Shown: positions 1 through 9,068, numbered from the stretch's first letter. The stretch is 55,645 nt of DNA from Flavobacteriaceae bacterium PRS1 (GCA_003709165.1 RDRZ01000016.1:1-55645), one strand, 5' to 3'. The notes: generated from the sequence alone by a model not told the origin. Numbers and translations: made by a program.

Positions 1-205
1 AAAGACTAAAGAAGTTTTATTGAATGTTTTAACTTCTCATCCCTTGGTACTGCAAGATCCGGCTCCAACAGTTAATGTTTCCGAATTGGCAGATAGTTCA
101 ATAAATTTTGCGGTAAGACCATGGTGTAATACAGAAGATTATTGGGCTGTTTACTTTGGTGTTACCGAACAAGTAAAAGAAGCATTAGATACTGCCGGAA
201 TATAA
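1..205 (+). CDS. mscS: MscS-family mechanosensitive channel, C-terminal end (partial)
   Basis: The reading frame is open from base 2 and ends with TAA at 203-205; the start lies outside the window. The last 60 or so residues contain PAPTVNVSELADSS followed by VRPW and DYWAVYFGVTEQVKEALDTAGI, which match the cytoplasmic alpha/beta C-terminal domain of small-conductance mechanosensitive channels. Such proteins form inner-membrane channels that release solutes on hypo-osmotic shock. The pore helices are not in the window, so conductance class cannot be judged. It converges on the leftward tsaB, with 38 bases between the two stops and no clear hairpin there. The TTG at 20 is an internal codon, not a start. 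Confidence 0.85.
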   Translation, partial: KTKEVLLNVLTSHPLVLQDPAPTVNVSELADSSINFAVRPWCNTEDYWAVYFGVTEQVKEALDTAGI

Positions 206-243
206 ATTCCTTATCCACACAGAGTTCAGATAAACAAATAAAT

Positions 244-915
244 TTAGATTTTAGATTTTAGAGCAATAAAATCTTTTAAATAATAAGGTTCAAAATAAGC
301 GACATCTTCTGTGTCGTTTTTTTTGTATTTATCATAAGCCAATTTACACATCTCATTAGCTGAAGGTAATTTGTTTTCAACAAAAATGGCATTTGAATGT
401 GTGATTAAGGTTTTGGTTTTTTCAACACCATTGCCAATAAAGCAAACTTTTCCTTTTTCTAAATATTCATTAAAAGAAGCTGCGTCTAAAATTTGTGCCT
501 GTGTATCTCGTATTTGTTTGTATTCTGAATTAAATACTGCTGAATACACTTCCATACGCCTCGCATCTAACATTGGAACAATAACGCCATCTTCAATTTT
601 AATTTGCTGCGCTAACCCTTCTAAAGTAGCAATAGAAATTAAAGGTATCTCTAAAGCATAACACAATCCTTTTGCTGCCGAAACTCCTATTCGCAATCCT
701 GTATAAGAACCAGGCCCTTTGCTTACAGCAATTGCATCTAAGCTTTTAGAATTAATTTTCCCTTCTTTTAAAACCGCATCTATATAAACATGCAATCGCT
801 CAGCATGAGAATAGCTATTATTATAATCCTCTTTTAAAACAAAAGTCTCTCCTTCTTTAGAAAGAGAGACCGAACAGTTTGTTGTACTGGTTTCTATGTT
901 CAATATGAATACCAA
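244..915 (-). CDS. tsaB: tRNA threonylcarbamoyladenosine biosynthesis protein TsaB
   Basis: The 223-residue protein has the ASKHA-fold N-terminus of TsaB/YeaZ (ILNIETSTTNCSVSL) and the conserved KGPGSYTGLRIGVSAAKGL stretch near residues 65-85, the length being normal for the family. TsaB is a non-catalytic partner of TsaD and TsaE in making t6A37 on ANN-decoding tRNAs in the cytoplasm. The ATG lies one base after the stop of the upstream TolC gene, so it is probably cotranscribed with the exporter operon, although the functions are unrelated. The last codons lie inside a short CTAAAAT direct repeat (about 241-262), so the C-terminal tail ALKSKI may be set by repeat copy number. Confidence 0.93.
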   Translation of the reverse strand: MVFILNIETSTTNCSVSLSKEGETFVLKEDYNNSYSHAERLHVYIDAVLKEGKINSKSLDAIAVSKGPGSYTGLRIGVSAAKGLCYALEIPLISIATLEGLAQQIKIEDGVIVPMLDARRMEVYSAVFNSEYKQIRDTQAQILDAASFNEYLEKGKVCFIGNGVEKTKTLITHSNAIFVENKLPSANEMCKLAYDKYKKNDTEDVAYFEPYYLKDFIALKSKI

Positions 916-916
916 A

Positions 917-2278
917 TTAATCTATTAAAGATTTTCCGAGATAAAAATCGAGAACCTTGGTTTTAAAAACAAAATCATACTTAGCATTAATCAACTTTGA
1001 CTGTGCATCAACTAATCTAAATCGTGTTTGTTCAAAATCAAATGATGTCATTACACCTAAATTGAAACTCTCTTGTGAATTTTTAAAGGCTTCTTGCTGA
1101 GCTTCAACTGAAGAACTCGATGCTTCGTATTGTTTAAAAGCTGCATTTGCATCAGCATAAGCTCGTTCTATAATTGTGCGTAAAACTTGCTTTTCCTCTT
1201 CTAATCTTATTAAACTCTTTTCTTTAAAAATTTCAGCTCTGCTCACAGCTGCTTTTGTTTGAAGTCTGTTAAAGATTGGGACACTTAAATTAAATCCAAA
1301 GTTATATCCTAAGTTATCCTTTAATTGGGTTCCAAAACCGTTAGGAACTGTTGAGATATTATTATCTTCATCTATAATAATTCTAATATCTTCTTGCCCT
1401 TGTGAATGTTGATATGATGTATTCATCCCTACACCAAAAGTTAATAATGGATAAAAAGAGCCTTCTGCAATTTTAACACCATAATCAGAATTCATTATAT
1501 CAAGTTCAGCTCCTTTTATTTCTGGTCTATTTTCTAATGCATAATTAAAAATCGCATTTGGATTATTACTTTCTAATACAATGGAAGATAAGTCAAGCAA
1601 CATTTCTTGTACATCAAATCCAATATAAGGCACTTGTAATAACTGTGATAAGCTTAGTAAAGAAAGATCAATACTGTTCTGAGCACTTATTTGGCGTTCT
1701 TGATCTCTAGCTAATTGAGCTTGAGATTCTAACACATCTGCTTTTGGTCTTGCTCCAGAATTAACAAGCTCTTTCATTTGGTCTACTTGACTTTGAGATA
1801 AATTTACCTGTTCTTCAGCTATTTTAAAGCCTTCTTTATTTAATAAAATATTTAAATAGTCATTAACAACGTTTAATGAAATATTGTCTTTTAGTATATC
1901 TAATTCTAATTGGCTTGACTCTAAACCAAGCTTTGCCTGTCTGTAAATGTTAGTATTCTGAAATCCATTAAAAACTAGTACGCCAGTATTCAACCCAAAA
2001 GAATTACCTCTACTATCTCGAGAAATTCTTCTACCGTCTTGTCCAATAAAAGATCCAAAGTTATAATTCTGAGATACGTTTCCAGTTAAATTAGGTAAAA
2101 AATTCCCTCTAGCAGTATTTATATTTTCTTCTGCTGTCTTTGCATCTAGTACAGACTGTTTTACTGTAAGATTATTCTCAATTGCATAGTTTACACATTC
2201 TTCCAATGTCCACTGCTTATTTTGTGCAAATAAAAGAATGCCTACTAAAAGTAGTAATACAGTGAAACTATATCTCAT
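917..2278 (-). CDS. TolC-family outer membrane efflux protein
   Basis: From the ATG at 2278 the product is 453 residues and begins with a clear signal peptide (MRYSFTVLLLLVGILLFAQ), followed by WTLEECVNYAIENNL, the usual opening of Bacteroidota TolC-like proteins. Two long coiled-coil repeats with glutamine- and alanine-rich helices follow. The open frame extends upstream to 2371, but that would overlap the adaptor gene and put a charged stretch before the signal peptide, so 2278 is preferred. It would form the trimeric outer-membrane duct for the adaptor and permeases encoded just upstream. The substrate cannot be inferred. Confidence 0.9.
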   Translation of the reverse strand: MRYSFTVLLLLVGILLFAQNKQWTLEECVNYAIENNLTVKQSVLDAKTAEENINTARGNFLPNLTGNVSQNYNFGSFIGQDGRRISRDSRGNSFGLNTGVLVFNGFQNTNIYRQAKLGLESSQLELDILKDNISLNVVNDYLNILLNKEGFKIAEEQVNLSQSQVDQMKELVNSGARPKADVLESQAQLARDQERQISAQNSIDLSLLSLSQLLQVPYIGFDVQEMLLDLSSIVLESNNPNAIFNYALENRPEIKGAELDIMNSDYGVKIAEGSFYPLLTFGVGMNTSYQHSQGQEDIRIIIDEDNNISTVPNGFGTQLKDNLGYNFGFNLSVPIFNRLQTKAAVSRAEIFKEKSLIRLEEEKQVLRTIIERAYADANAAFKQYEASSSSVEAQQEAFKNSQESFNLGVMTSFDFEQTRFRLVDAQSKLINAKYDFVFKTKVLDFYLGKSLID

Positions 2279-2294
2279 ATTAAGGGTTCTTAAA

Positions 2295-3413
2295 TTAATT
2301 ATCTTCATCGTCTTCGCCGTCTTTTGATGCTTTATTCCATACTTTAATCTTATCACCTTCTTCGATACCATCTAGAATTTCTATATTAATTCCGTCTGAT
2401 ATACCAAGCTCTACATCTTTCTTTTCGAACTTACCATCTTCATTTAGAATCTCTACAAAAGGTTTTTCTGTTATTCTATTAAATTGCAATAATGCTTCTT
2501 TAATACAAAACGTACTGTCTTTGCTTTCAATTTCAATTTCGGCATTTGCACTATATCCTGCTCTAATTTTAGTAGAAGGGTCTATTTCCACATCTGCTTT
2601 AATTGTAAATTGTACAGCACCATTTTCTTCTTTCCCTTTTGGGGCTATAAAGGTTAAAATTGCAGGGAATTCTTTTTCGTTTATAGCTCCAAGAATAACC
2701 GTTATTTCTTTACCCTCTTCCAGTTTTCCTACTTCAGCTTCATCTACTAATCCTTCAAAAATCATAACGCTCATATCTGCAATAGTTGCGATAGTGGTTC
2801 CAGCATTAAAATTATTACTTTCAATAACTTGATCACCTTCCCGAACTGGAATTTCTAATACAGTACCGGAAATTTGTGCTATAATATTAGTGTTTGCAGA
2901 ACGACCGCCTGATAGTGACCCTCTTTTAATAATCTGATAATTGTTTTGTGCTTGTGAAAGTTCTTCCTGTGCTTGATTAAGTGAAAGCTCACTATTCTCG
3001 AAATCTTGTTTAGAAATCACTCCTTTTTCAAACAGTGCTTTATTTCTGTTAAATAATGTTTGTGCATTATCTCTGGAAAATTTAACAGATTTAATTCTGC
3101 TGCTAGCGCTAACTAAAGCTTGCTCGTTTGGAACTACTCTAATTTTTGCAATAAGGTCGCCTTTTTGTACAATGTCTCCTTCTTCAACAAGAATCTTATC
3201 TACAATTCCAGAAATTTGAGGTTTTAACTCAATCTCTTCTTCTGGAATTAATTTACCTGTAGCAACTGCCTTTGTATCTATAGAAGCATAAAAAGGCTCT
3301 TCTGTTTCATAATCTACAATGTCTTTAGAATTTGAGTCTTTAAAATATTTTAATACTATAACTAATAATATTAAAACAACTATTCCTAAAATAATTTTTA
3401 CTGCTTTCTTCAT
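2295..3413 (-). CDS. Periplasmic adaptor (HlyD/MacA-type membrane fusion protein)
   Basis: The 372-residue protein has one N-terminal membrane anchor (residues 5-24), a split lipoyl/barrel-sandwich domain beginning around VATGKLIPEEEIELKPQISG and resuming at TNIIAQISGTVLEIPVREGD, and between them an alpha-hairpin rich in Gln, Asn and Glu (about 100-165). A beta-barrel and membrane-proximal domain follow. This is the organisation of adaptors that join MacB-type permeases to TolC. Its place between permease and tolC genes in one leftward operon supports that role. The acidic C-terminus ends in GEDDEDN. Confidence 0.9.
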   Translation of the reverse strand: MKKAVKIILGIVVLILLVIVLKYFKDSNSKDIVDYETEEPFYASIDTKAVATGKLIPEEEIELKPQISGIVDKILVEEGDIVQKGDLIAKIRVVPNEQALVSASSRIKSVKFSRDNAQTLFNRNKALFEKGVISKQDFENSELSLNQAQEELSQAQNNYQIIKRGSLSGGRSANTNIIAQISGTVLEIPVREGDQVIESNNFNAGTTIATIADMSVMIFEGLVDEAEVGKLEEGKEITVILGAINEKEFPAILTFIAPKGKEENGAVQFTIKADVEIDPSTKIRAGYSANAEIEIESKDSTFCIKEALLQFNRITEKPFVEILNEDGKFEKKDVELGISDGINIEILDGIEEGDKIKVWNKASKDGEDDEDN

Positions 3414-3433
3414 TTTTATTTTTGATTAATTTT

Positions 3434-4675
3434 TTATTCTTCTCTTAATGCTTCTATTGGTTTTACACTCGTGGCTTTATATGCCGGGATTAACCCTATT
3501 AAGGTCCCTAAAATAATTAATATTACTAGTGCTATTAATACTACAGAAATGGATACTGAGGCATTTACAAACACAGCATCATCTCCTTGTCCTAAAAATT
3601 TATCCATAGCAATGAGTATCCATCCTCCAGAAATAATACCTAAAAGACCTGCAACTAATGTTAAAAACACCGCTTCAACCACAATTTGCCGTTTAATTTC
3701 AAAAGGTGTTGCTCCTATAGCACGTCTTACGCCAATTTCTTTAGTGCGTTCTTTTACAGTAATCAGCAAAATATTCCCAATAGCAAATACTCCAGCGATA
3801 AGTGTGGCAATCCCTACAAACCAGGTTAAAAATTGCATACCAGTTAAAAAACCTGTGAGTTTTCCAAATGCTTCCCCTAAGTTAAAACTCCCAAAAGCAC
3901 GTTTATCTTGTGGATGTATCTTATGTACATTCTTTAATAATAGTTTTACATCAGCTTCAATTTGATTAATATCTGAATCTGGTTTGCCTGTAATAACCAT
4001 CCATCCAATCTTTTCTCCTTGATTATAAATTTGTTGAAACGTGGTAAATGGGATATGAATATCGCTTGATGGTCCCATATTCACATTGCTGTTTTCAAAT
4101 ATTCCAATAACTTTAAAATTAATATTGTTGATTCTTATATATTCATTAATTGCATCTTCATCTTTTTCAAATAGCTGTTTGTATATATCTTCTGAAATCA
4201 CAACTGTTTTTTTGTTTTCATCAATATCATTCTGGTTGATAAAACGGCCGTGTATCAATTTCTTTTTTTGAACCTTGTCTAATAATGGGTAATCACCTGC
4301 TATATTAAAAGTTCCTGAAAGAAGATTTCTAACTACTAAACTCCGATTTTGATTTCTAGGAACTACAAATTCAATACCTTCAACATTTTCTTCTATTTTT
4401 CTTACATCTGTTAATGTTAGTCTAACTCGTCTTCCTTCTTGAAATCCTTTAAAAGGTTTGCTTGTACTTTGACTCCAAATAAATACGCTATTGGTTGCAA
4501 AGTCTCCAAATAAACGATTGAATGAGTTTTCTATACCTCTTGCAGAACCTAAAAGGCCTATTAATAATAAAATCCCCCACCATACACCTACCATAGTAAG
4601 TATAGATCTTACTTTGTTCTTGCTAATACTATCGTACAGTTCTTGCCAGGTATCTCTATCGAATAAAAATTTCAT
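3434..4675 (-). CDS. MacB/FtsX-type ABC transporter permease (second of two)
   Basis: The 413-residue protein has the MacB_PCD-FtsX layout: an N-terminal helix near residues 28-46, a periplasmic domain of about 230 residues, then three C-terminal helices with the conserved VKERTKEIGVRRAIGATPFEIKRQI loop that contacts the ATPase. It ends in SVKPIEALREE, the typical tail of this family. No ATPase domain is fused. The neighbouring permease at 4771-6000 is a diverged paralogue, so the exporter is probably a heterodimer served by the single ATPase gene at 5993-6694. Confidence 0.9.
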   Translation of the reverse strand: MKFLFDRDTWQELYDSISKNKVRSILTMVGVWWGILLLIGLLGSARGIENSFNRLFGDFATNSVFIWSQSTSKPFKGFQEGRRVRLTLTDVRKIEENVEGIEFVVPRNQNRSLVVRNLLSGTFNIAGDYPLLDKVQKKKLIHGRFINQNDIDENKKTVVISEDIYKQLFEKDEDAINEYIRINNINFKVIGIFENSNVNMGPSSDIHIPFTTFQQIYNQGEKIGWMVITGKPDSDINQIEADVKLLLKNVHKIHPQDKRAFGSFNLGEAFGKLTGFLTGMQFLTWFVGIATLIAGVFAIGNILLITVKERTKEIGVRRAIGATPFEIKRQIVVEAVFLTLVAGLLGIISGGWILIAMDKFLGQGDDAVFVNASVSISVVLIALVILIILGTLIGLIPAYKATSVKPIEALREE

Positions 4676-4770
4676 TCGTTAATTTTTATTGTTTTTTATA
4701 GGTCGAATGTGTTCGCCATTAATCATTTTACAGCTAATAAATATTTGGTAATTGGCTCGGTTAAACATCT

Positions 4771-6000
4771 TTAATCATCTCTAAGTGCTACTATTGGTTT
4801 AATTCTTGACGCTCTTTTTGCAGGCAAATAACCTGCAAGGGTTCCTGCTAATATTAATGTTATTGTTGCTCCAATAACAAGACTATTGCTCACTCCAGGA
4901 TCTTTAATAAAATAGTCTTTTAAGACAGGTGTTGCCCAGTCAAGAACACCAACTCCAATTAATAGTCCTACATATCCTGAGATTGTAGTAATAATAACTG
5001 ACTCTATTAAAATAATAGACACAATCTGTTTTGGCTGTGCTCCAAGCGCTTTACGAATACCTATTTCTTTGGTGCGTTCTTTAACAATAAAGATCATGAT
5101 ATTACTAATCCCTACTATTCCTGCAATTAAAGTCCCAAAGCCTATAACCATTACCATAAGTCCTAAACCAAACGAAATGGCGTTTACCGCTTTGGCTCCT
5201 TGCGCCATATTTCGAACTCGAATCGCGCGTTGATCAGTTGGGGCAACAGAAAAACGATTTTTTAACTTTTTTGTGATTAGAGTACTAAAAGCTAAAGCTT
5301 GATCGAAATCCATTTTAGGATTATAAGTCAAGTTAATTTGATCCAGATAATCATTATTACCATAAACGAGTTGAGCTGTTGAAACCGGCATATAAATTAT
5401 CCGTTCCTCATTATCGTTACCTTCATCAGAAAAGGTTCCTACAATTTTATACTGGATGCCACTTAGGTTAATATACTTCCCTATTGCTATTGTTTTAGCG
5501 AACAAATCTTCTTCTACCAAACGTCCAATTACTACCACTTTTGTGCGTTCGTCAACGTCGCGCTGGTTAATATAACGCCCTTCTTTCATTAAAGTTTTCT
5601 CGAGAAATTGATGATCGGGATGCACAGCTCTAACTGTATAACTATTTTGTTCGCTTCTAAAAGAGGCGGTTACATTTTTATAGATTCTTGCAGTTATAAA
5701 TTCTACTTTATCACCAAATTCTTCTTTTATAAAATCAAAATCTTCATTTTTAAACTGAATTTTTCGGCCTACTTGAAGACCTTTATGAGCTTTCGTAGTT
5801 CGACCCGATTGGACAAAAATTGAATTTGTTGCATCATCTTTAAACCCTTCTTCAAAGGTGTTAATTAAACCATTGGTAATACCAAAAAGAATAGTAAATA
5901 ATAATATTGCAAATGCCACAGTAAATCCAGACAATATACTCCTAGTTCTGTTCATGTTAATACTCTGAAATATTTCCCGCCAAAGATCTATATCAAACAT
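4771..6000 (-). CDS. MacB/FtsX-type ABC transporter permease (first of two)
   Basis: This 409-residue permease has one N-terminal membrane segment (FAILLFTILFGITNGL), a large extracytoplasmic domain, and three C-terminal segments with VKERTKEIGIRKALGAQPKQI between the first two. It starts inside the last codons of the ATPase gene (8-base overlap), which implies translational coupling. A 95-base gap separates it from the second permease, with no strong hairpin. The family drives substrates through a TolC duct by mechanotransmission; export of a lipoprotein, peptide or antibiotic is possible but cannot be chosen from sequence. Confidence 0.9.
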   Translation of the reverse strand: MFDIDLWREIFQSINMNRTRSILSGFTVAFAILLFTILFGITNGLINTFEEGFKDDATNSIFVQSGRTTKAHKGLQVGRKIQFKNEDFDFIKEEFGDKVEFITARIYKNVTASFRSEQNSYTVRAVHPDHQFLEKTLMKEGRYINQRDVDERTKVVVIGRLVEEDLFAKTIAIGKYINLSGIQYKIVGTFSDEGNDNEERIIYMPVSTAQLVYGNNDYLDQINLTYNPKMDFDQALAFSTLITKKLKNRFSVAPTDQRAIRVRNMAQGAKAVNAISFGLGLMVMVIGFGTLIAGIVGISNIMIFIVKERTKEIGIRKALGAQPKQIVSIILIESVIITTISGYVGLLIGVGVLDWATPVLKDYFIKDPGVSNSLVIGATITLILAGTLAGYLPAKRASRIKPIVALRDD

Positions 6001-6694
6001 TTTGCGCAGTTCTTACTTGGTTTACAAATGTATCTTCCATAATAACACCATCTTGTAAATGAACAATACGTTTACACATATTTGCGATGTCTTCTTCGTG
6101 AGTTACAATTAAAATGGTTTTGCCCTCGTCGTTTAATTTCTGAATAAATTCCATTATCTCAAACGAAGTGCCTGTATCCAACGCTCCTGTTGGCTCATCG
6201 GCTAATAGTAATTTAGGATTTGCCGCTAAAGCTCTTGCAATGGCAACACGTTGGTTTTGCCCTCCTGAAAGTTCTTTTGGTAAATGATGTGCCCAATCTG
6301 TTAATCCCACTTTTTCTAAAAAAAACATGGCTTTTTCTTGACGCTCTTTACGTTTCAATCCTTGATAATACAATGGCAAGGCTACATTTTCTAAAGCATT
6401 TTTGTAATTAATAAGGTTAAAGGATTGAAAAATAAATCCTAAAAATTTATTTCTATAAACTGCAGCTTTCTTTTCGGTAAGATTTTTTATTGGCAATCCA
6501 TCTAATATATAATCACCAGAATCTGCTTCATCTAACATACCAATAATATTAAGTAATGTAGATTTTCCAGAACCTGAAGAGCCCATAATAGCTACCATTT
6601 CACCGTCTTCGATATCCAAATTTATACCCTTAAGTACATGTAAACTAGAACCTCCTATTGGATAGGATTTGTGTAGGTTACTTATTTTTAGCAT
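5993..6694 (-). CDS. ABC transporter ATP-binding protein (MacB/LolD type)
   Basis: The 233-residue ATPase has Walker A GSSGSGKST (38-46), the Q-loop within FIFQSFNL (87-94), signature LSGGQ (142-146), Walker B LLLADEPTGALD (162-173) and H-loop His199. Its length and the QSFNLI motif are those of the LolD/MacB/FtsE group rather than importer ATPases. It is the first gene of the exporter operon; its TGA stop overlaps the next ATG. That pair is useful evidence that TGA is a real stop codon in this organism. Confidence 0.93.
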   Translation of the reverse strand: MLKISNLHKSYPIGGSSLHVLKGINLDIEDGEMVAIMGSSGSGKSTLLNIIGMLDEADSGDYILDGLPIKNLTEKKAAVYRNKFLGFIFQSFNLINYKNALENVALPLYYQGLKRKERQEKAMFFLEKVGLTDWAHHLPKELSGGQNQRVAIARALAANPKLLLADEPTGALDTGTSFEIMEFIQKLNDEGKTILIVTHEEDIANMCKRIVHLQDGVIMEDTFVNQVRTAQNV

Positions 6695-6812
6695 AGTTAG
6701 TGTTATTTACAGAGCCGTTTTAAAGTTACTCTTTTAATAGCTTTATAATTAGACTGTAAAAGAAAGATTTTGTTACAGAATATTGTTCTAATAAAATGTT
6801 AAAAAATATTAA

Positions 6813-7025
6813 CTACTTGGTTTTTAGCTTTCTATAAATAAAATAACCTAAACTACCAATTAAGATATATGGTATAATCATTAAATAAATGATGCCATTG
6901 TTAATTCCTTTAGCGGTATTTTGACCTTCTTCGCTTTCTAAAACTGCACGACACATGGCACATTGTGCATTTGTTTGAAGAAAAAAGAAAAAAGAAAAAA
7001 GAAAAAAGAAAATCTTACGTTTCAT
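6813..7025 (-). CDS. Small exported single-TM protein with N-terminal CxMC motif
   Basis: From the ATG at 7025 the product has 70 residues: a signal peptide made mostly of Phe and Leu (residues 1-21), then Cys-Ala-Met-Cys directly after the predicted cleavage site (C22, M24, C25), a short Gly/Asn-rich linker and one membrane helix (about 44-64) with a basic end. The frame extends to 7046, but the signal peptide fits the internal start. Similar small proteins are common in flavobacterial oxidase clusters but have no assigned function. A CxMC pair outside the inner membrane, beside SCO and DUF420 genes, would suit copper handling or thiol exchange; this is inference. The signal-peptide codons are a 7-bp tandem repeat. 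Confidence 0.72.
   Translation of the reverse strand: MKRKIFFFLFSFFFFLQTNAQCAMCRAVLESEEGQNTAKGINNGIIYLMIIPYILIGSLGYFIYRKLKTK
6980..7012. repeat. 7-bp tandem repeat (GAAAAAA)x4.7
   Basis: Four complete GAAAAAA units and a partial fifth lie inside the 5' coding part of the small CxMC protein. Read on the minus strand they encode part of the Phe-rich signal peptide. Since 7 is not a multiple of three, gain or loss of one unit would shift the frame within the first 20 codons. Confidence 0.9.
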
Positions 7026-7076
7026 ATTAAATGCCTCTCTGTCCAAAAGGAGAGAAAGGATTCGTTTTTTTAAATA

Positions 7077-7610
7077 TTAATAATAAGGTGAAATCATAAT
7101 ATATACTACTACACCCGAAACAGCGACATACAGCCATAACGGAAATGTAATTCTTGCTATTTTTTTATGCCTTTCAAAATTGTTGGTTATAGCTCTAACA
7201 TAAGTAATCAAAACAAATGGAATCACTACTATTGACAATATTATATGTGATATTAAAACTGTATAATACACATATTTTATTGTGCCTTGACCACCAAATT
7301 TTGTAGAATCGCTTGTCATGTGGTAGGCTATGTACATTAGTAAAAATAAAACCGAACACAAGATTGCTGTTTTCATTAATCGCTCATGGTATTTTCGGTT
7401 TCCTTTTTTTATTTGAAACACTGCCGAAATTAATATTACAGCAGTTACTCCATTAATAGCCGCATAAATTGGAGGCAAAAAAGACAAAGGTGCTACATTT
7501 GGGATTTTAATTCCAAATAAAACAGCTACAACAAGTGGAATTGTGATTGAAAGAGTTACAATCCATTTGTTGTATTTTTTTTCATTTGCTATGTTTTGTT
7601 TTTCACTCAT
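7077..7610 (-). CDS. DUF420 multi-pass membrane protein (CtaM/YozB-like)
   Basis: The 177-residue protein has about five hydrophobic segments, with conserved histidines at membrane edges (YHERLMK, YIAYHMTSDS, ISHIILSIV, FERHKKIAR). This matches DUF420, a family that includes Bacillus YozB/CtaM, reported to be needed for assembly of heme-copper oxidases. It overlaps the end of the SCO gene by 8 bases (AATGAGTGA), so it is translationally coupled to a copper-insertion factor. A role in oxidase maturation is therefore likely, its chemistry unknown. Confidence 0.82.
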   Translation of the reverse strand: MSEKQNIANEKKYNKWIVTLSITIPLVVAVLFGIKIPNVAPLSFLPPIYAAINGVTAVILISAVFQIKKGNRKYHERLMKTAILCSVLFLLMYIAYHMTSDSTKFGGQGTIKYVYYTVLISHIILSIVVIPFVLITYVRAITNNFERHKKIARITFPLWLYVAVSGVVVYIMISPYY

Positions 7611-8346
7611 TTAATAATTTTTTAATATCTTCTTTTAACATACTAATCTCTTCTATATAACCTTCATCATTCATCATTTCTTCTTCTGAAATAATACCAT
7701 TATAATATATTAAAGGATTTCCAGATTCTGTTATTCTAGAACGAATAAACCCATTTTTATCTATTAAAGCAAAATTTCCTGAATGTTCAAATCCGCCTTC
7801 TACCTCAACATCTTTAGCTGTATATAAATTGAAACCTTTGATTGCCAAATCGTAGATAGTATCAATATTTCCTGTCATTAAATGCCAATTAGGGTTTGTA
7901 ATGCCATATTTGACTGCATATTTTTTTAAAACTTCTGGCGTATCATATTCAGGATTTATAGTAAATGAAGCTACTCCAAAATTTTCAAATCCTATAAAAC
8001 TATTTTGAATTTGGACCAAGTTTTTATTCATTCTTGGACAAATAGTTGGACAGGTTGTAAAAAAGAATTCTACTATATATACTTTCCCTTCGTAATCTTT
8101 ATTAGTAATTGTTTTTCCTTCTTGATTTGTAAAACTAAACGCCGGTACTTTTTTGGCTTCTCCATTAATCTCCAGAAATGCTAATGACTTAGTATCATTT
8201 ACTTGTGTACTAATGTTCTTGCTCCGACTTTCAGTGCGAGTCACATCTTTGTTAGTTATACGATCAACAATTCTTGGAATAAATATAATTCCAAACACTA
8301 ATATTATTAGTGCTATTCCAACATAAGAATAATTAGTTTTTTTCAT
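7603..8346 (-). CDS. SCO1/SenC-family copper chaperone
   Basis: The 247-residue protein has an N-terminal membrane anchor (residues 8-25) and a thioredoxin-fold domain with the SCO copper ligands C99 and C103 in FFTTCPTICPRMN, and H188 in GGFEHSGNF. SCO proteins deliver copper to, or reduce, the CuA site of oxidase subunit II outside the inner membrane. It lies between the cysteine-less SCO-like gene (14-base overlap) and the DUF420 gene (8-base overlap). It ends in TGA. Confidence 0.92.
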   Translation of the reverse strand: MKKTNYSYVGIALIILVFGIIFIPRIVDRITNKDVTRTESRSKNISTQVNDTKSLAFLEINGEAKKVPAFSFTNQEGKTITNKDYEGKVYIVEFFFTTCPTICPRMNKNLVQIQNSFIGFENFGVASFTINPEYDTPEVLKKYAVKYGITNPNWHLMTGNIDTIYDLAIKGFNLYTAKDVEVEGGFEHSGNFALIDKNGFIRSRITESGNPLIYYNGIISEEEMMNDEGYIEEISMLKEDIKKLLNE

Positions 8347-9059
8347 TATTTTGTGCTTTTAAAGCATCATCTCTTCTTGATGCAGAATTAAAAGTTCCTT
8401 TTCGTTTTTGTCTGTATTCAGTAAATAAAATACGTAAATCGTCGCTCATTACATTTTTGATTTCAGAAATTTCGATACAATCGTAAGAACTTAATCCATA
8501 TACTGGAGCATTCTTTTCTTTTTCTTTCTCTGTTCTTTCGTCAAGTCGTCCTCGCTGGTTACGCTCTTTATCAACAATAAAAACATGATTTGTAGCAAAA
8601 TCTGTATTTAAAATTTCTTTTGTATTAAGCGAATTAAATACCTTAATTATATCTTGTTGGTCTCCATAAATAAAATGCCAGTATTTTAATTCATCATATT
8701 TCAACAATTCTAACTTCAATAATTTTACTTGTTCTTCTACACCATTAGGAAGTAATATCAATATTTGAAAACGTTTAAATCCTTTAAATTTATCATAAAT
8801 CAGTTCTTTTAAATTTAATGCAACTGTTGCTTTCTCCATTGGCTCTAAACCGAAAAAAACCAAGTACTGTAATATTCTTTTCAAGAAGAATCGTTTCACC
8901 ATCTTCGGTAGCAAAAGCAGATGTTTCGCGAATATCCTTTTTAACACTATCTAAAGCATTATAATTATGTGTTGATGGATACAAAAACAATAGAAAAATG
9001 ACAGGAAGAAAAAATAATATTAATAATGTTGACGTTTTTTTTATGTTCTTGAAATTCAT
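8333..9059 (-). pseudogene. SCO-like thioredoxin-fold membrane protein lacking CxxxC; frameshifted
   Basis: Two overlapping frames (start at 9059, stop at 8333) join into a protein of about 241 residues if one base is removed from a run of seven A/T at 8853-8859. The joined protein has an N-terminal helix (11-28), then a strand ITVLGFF followed by GLEPMEKA where SCO has FTTCPTICP, then WHFIYGD matching WHLMTGN of the neighbouring SCO, and VFIVDKERNQRGRLDE matching the late SCO core. It therefore looks like a diverged SCO paralogue without copper cysteines. The family assignment is my inference from this side-by-side reading. A homopolymer sequencing error is the most likely cause of the break. 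Confidence 0.7.
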
Positions 9060-9068
9060 AGTACAAAA

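Noticed and set aside
241..262. CTAAAAT direct repeats at the end of tsaB as a functional site
   Set aside because: Short, low complexity, and partly coding; nothing further supports a role.
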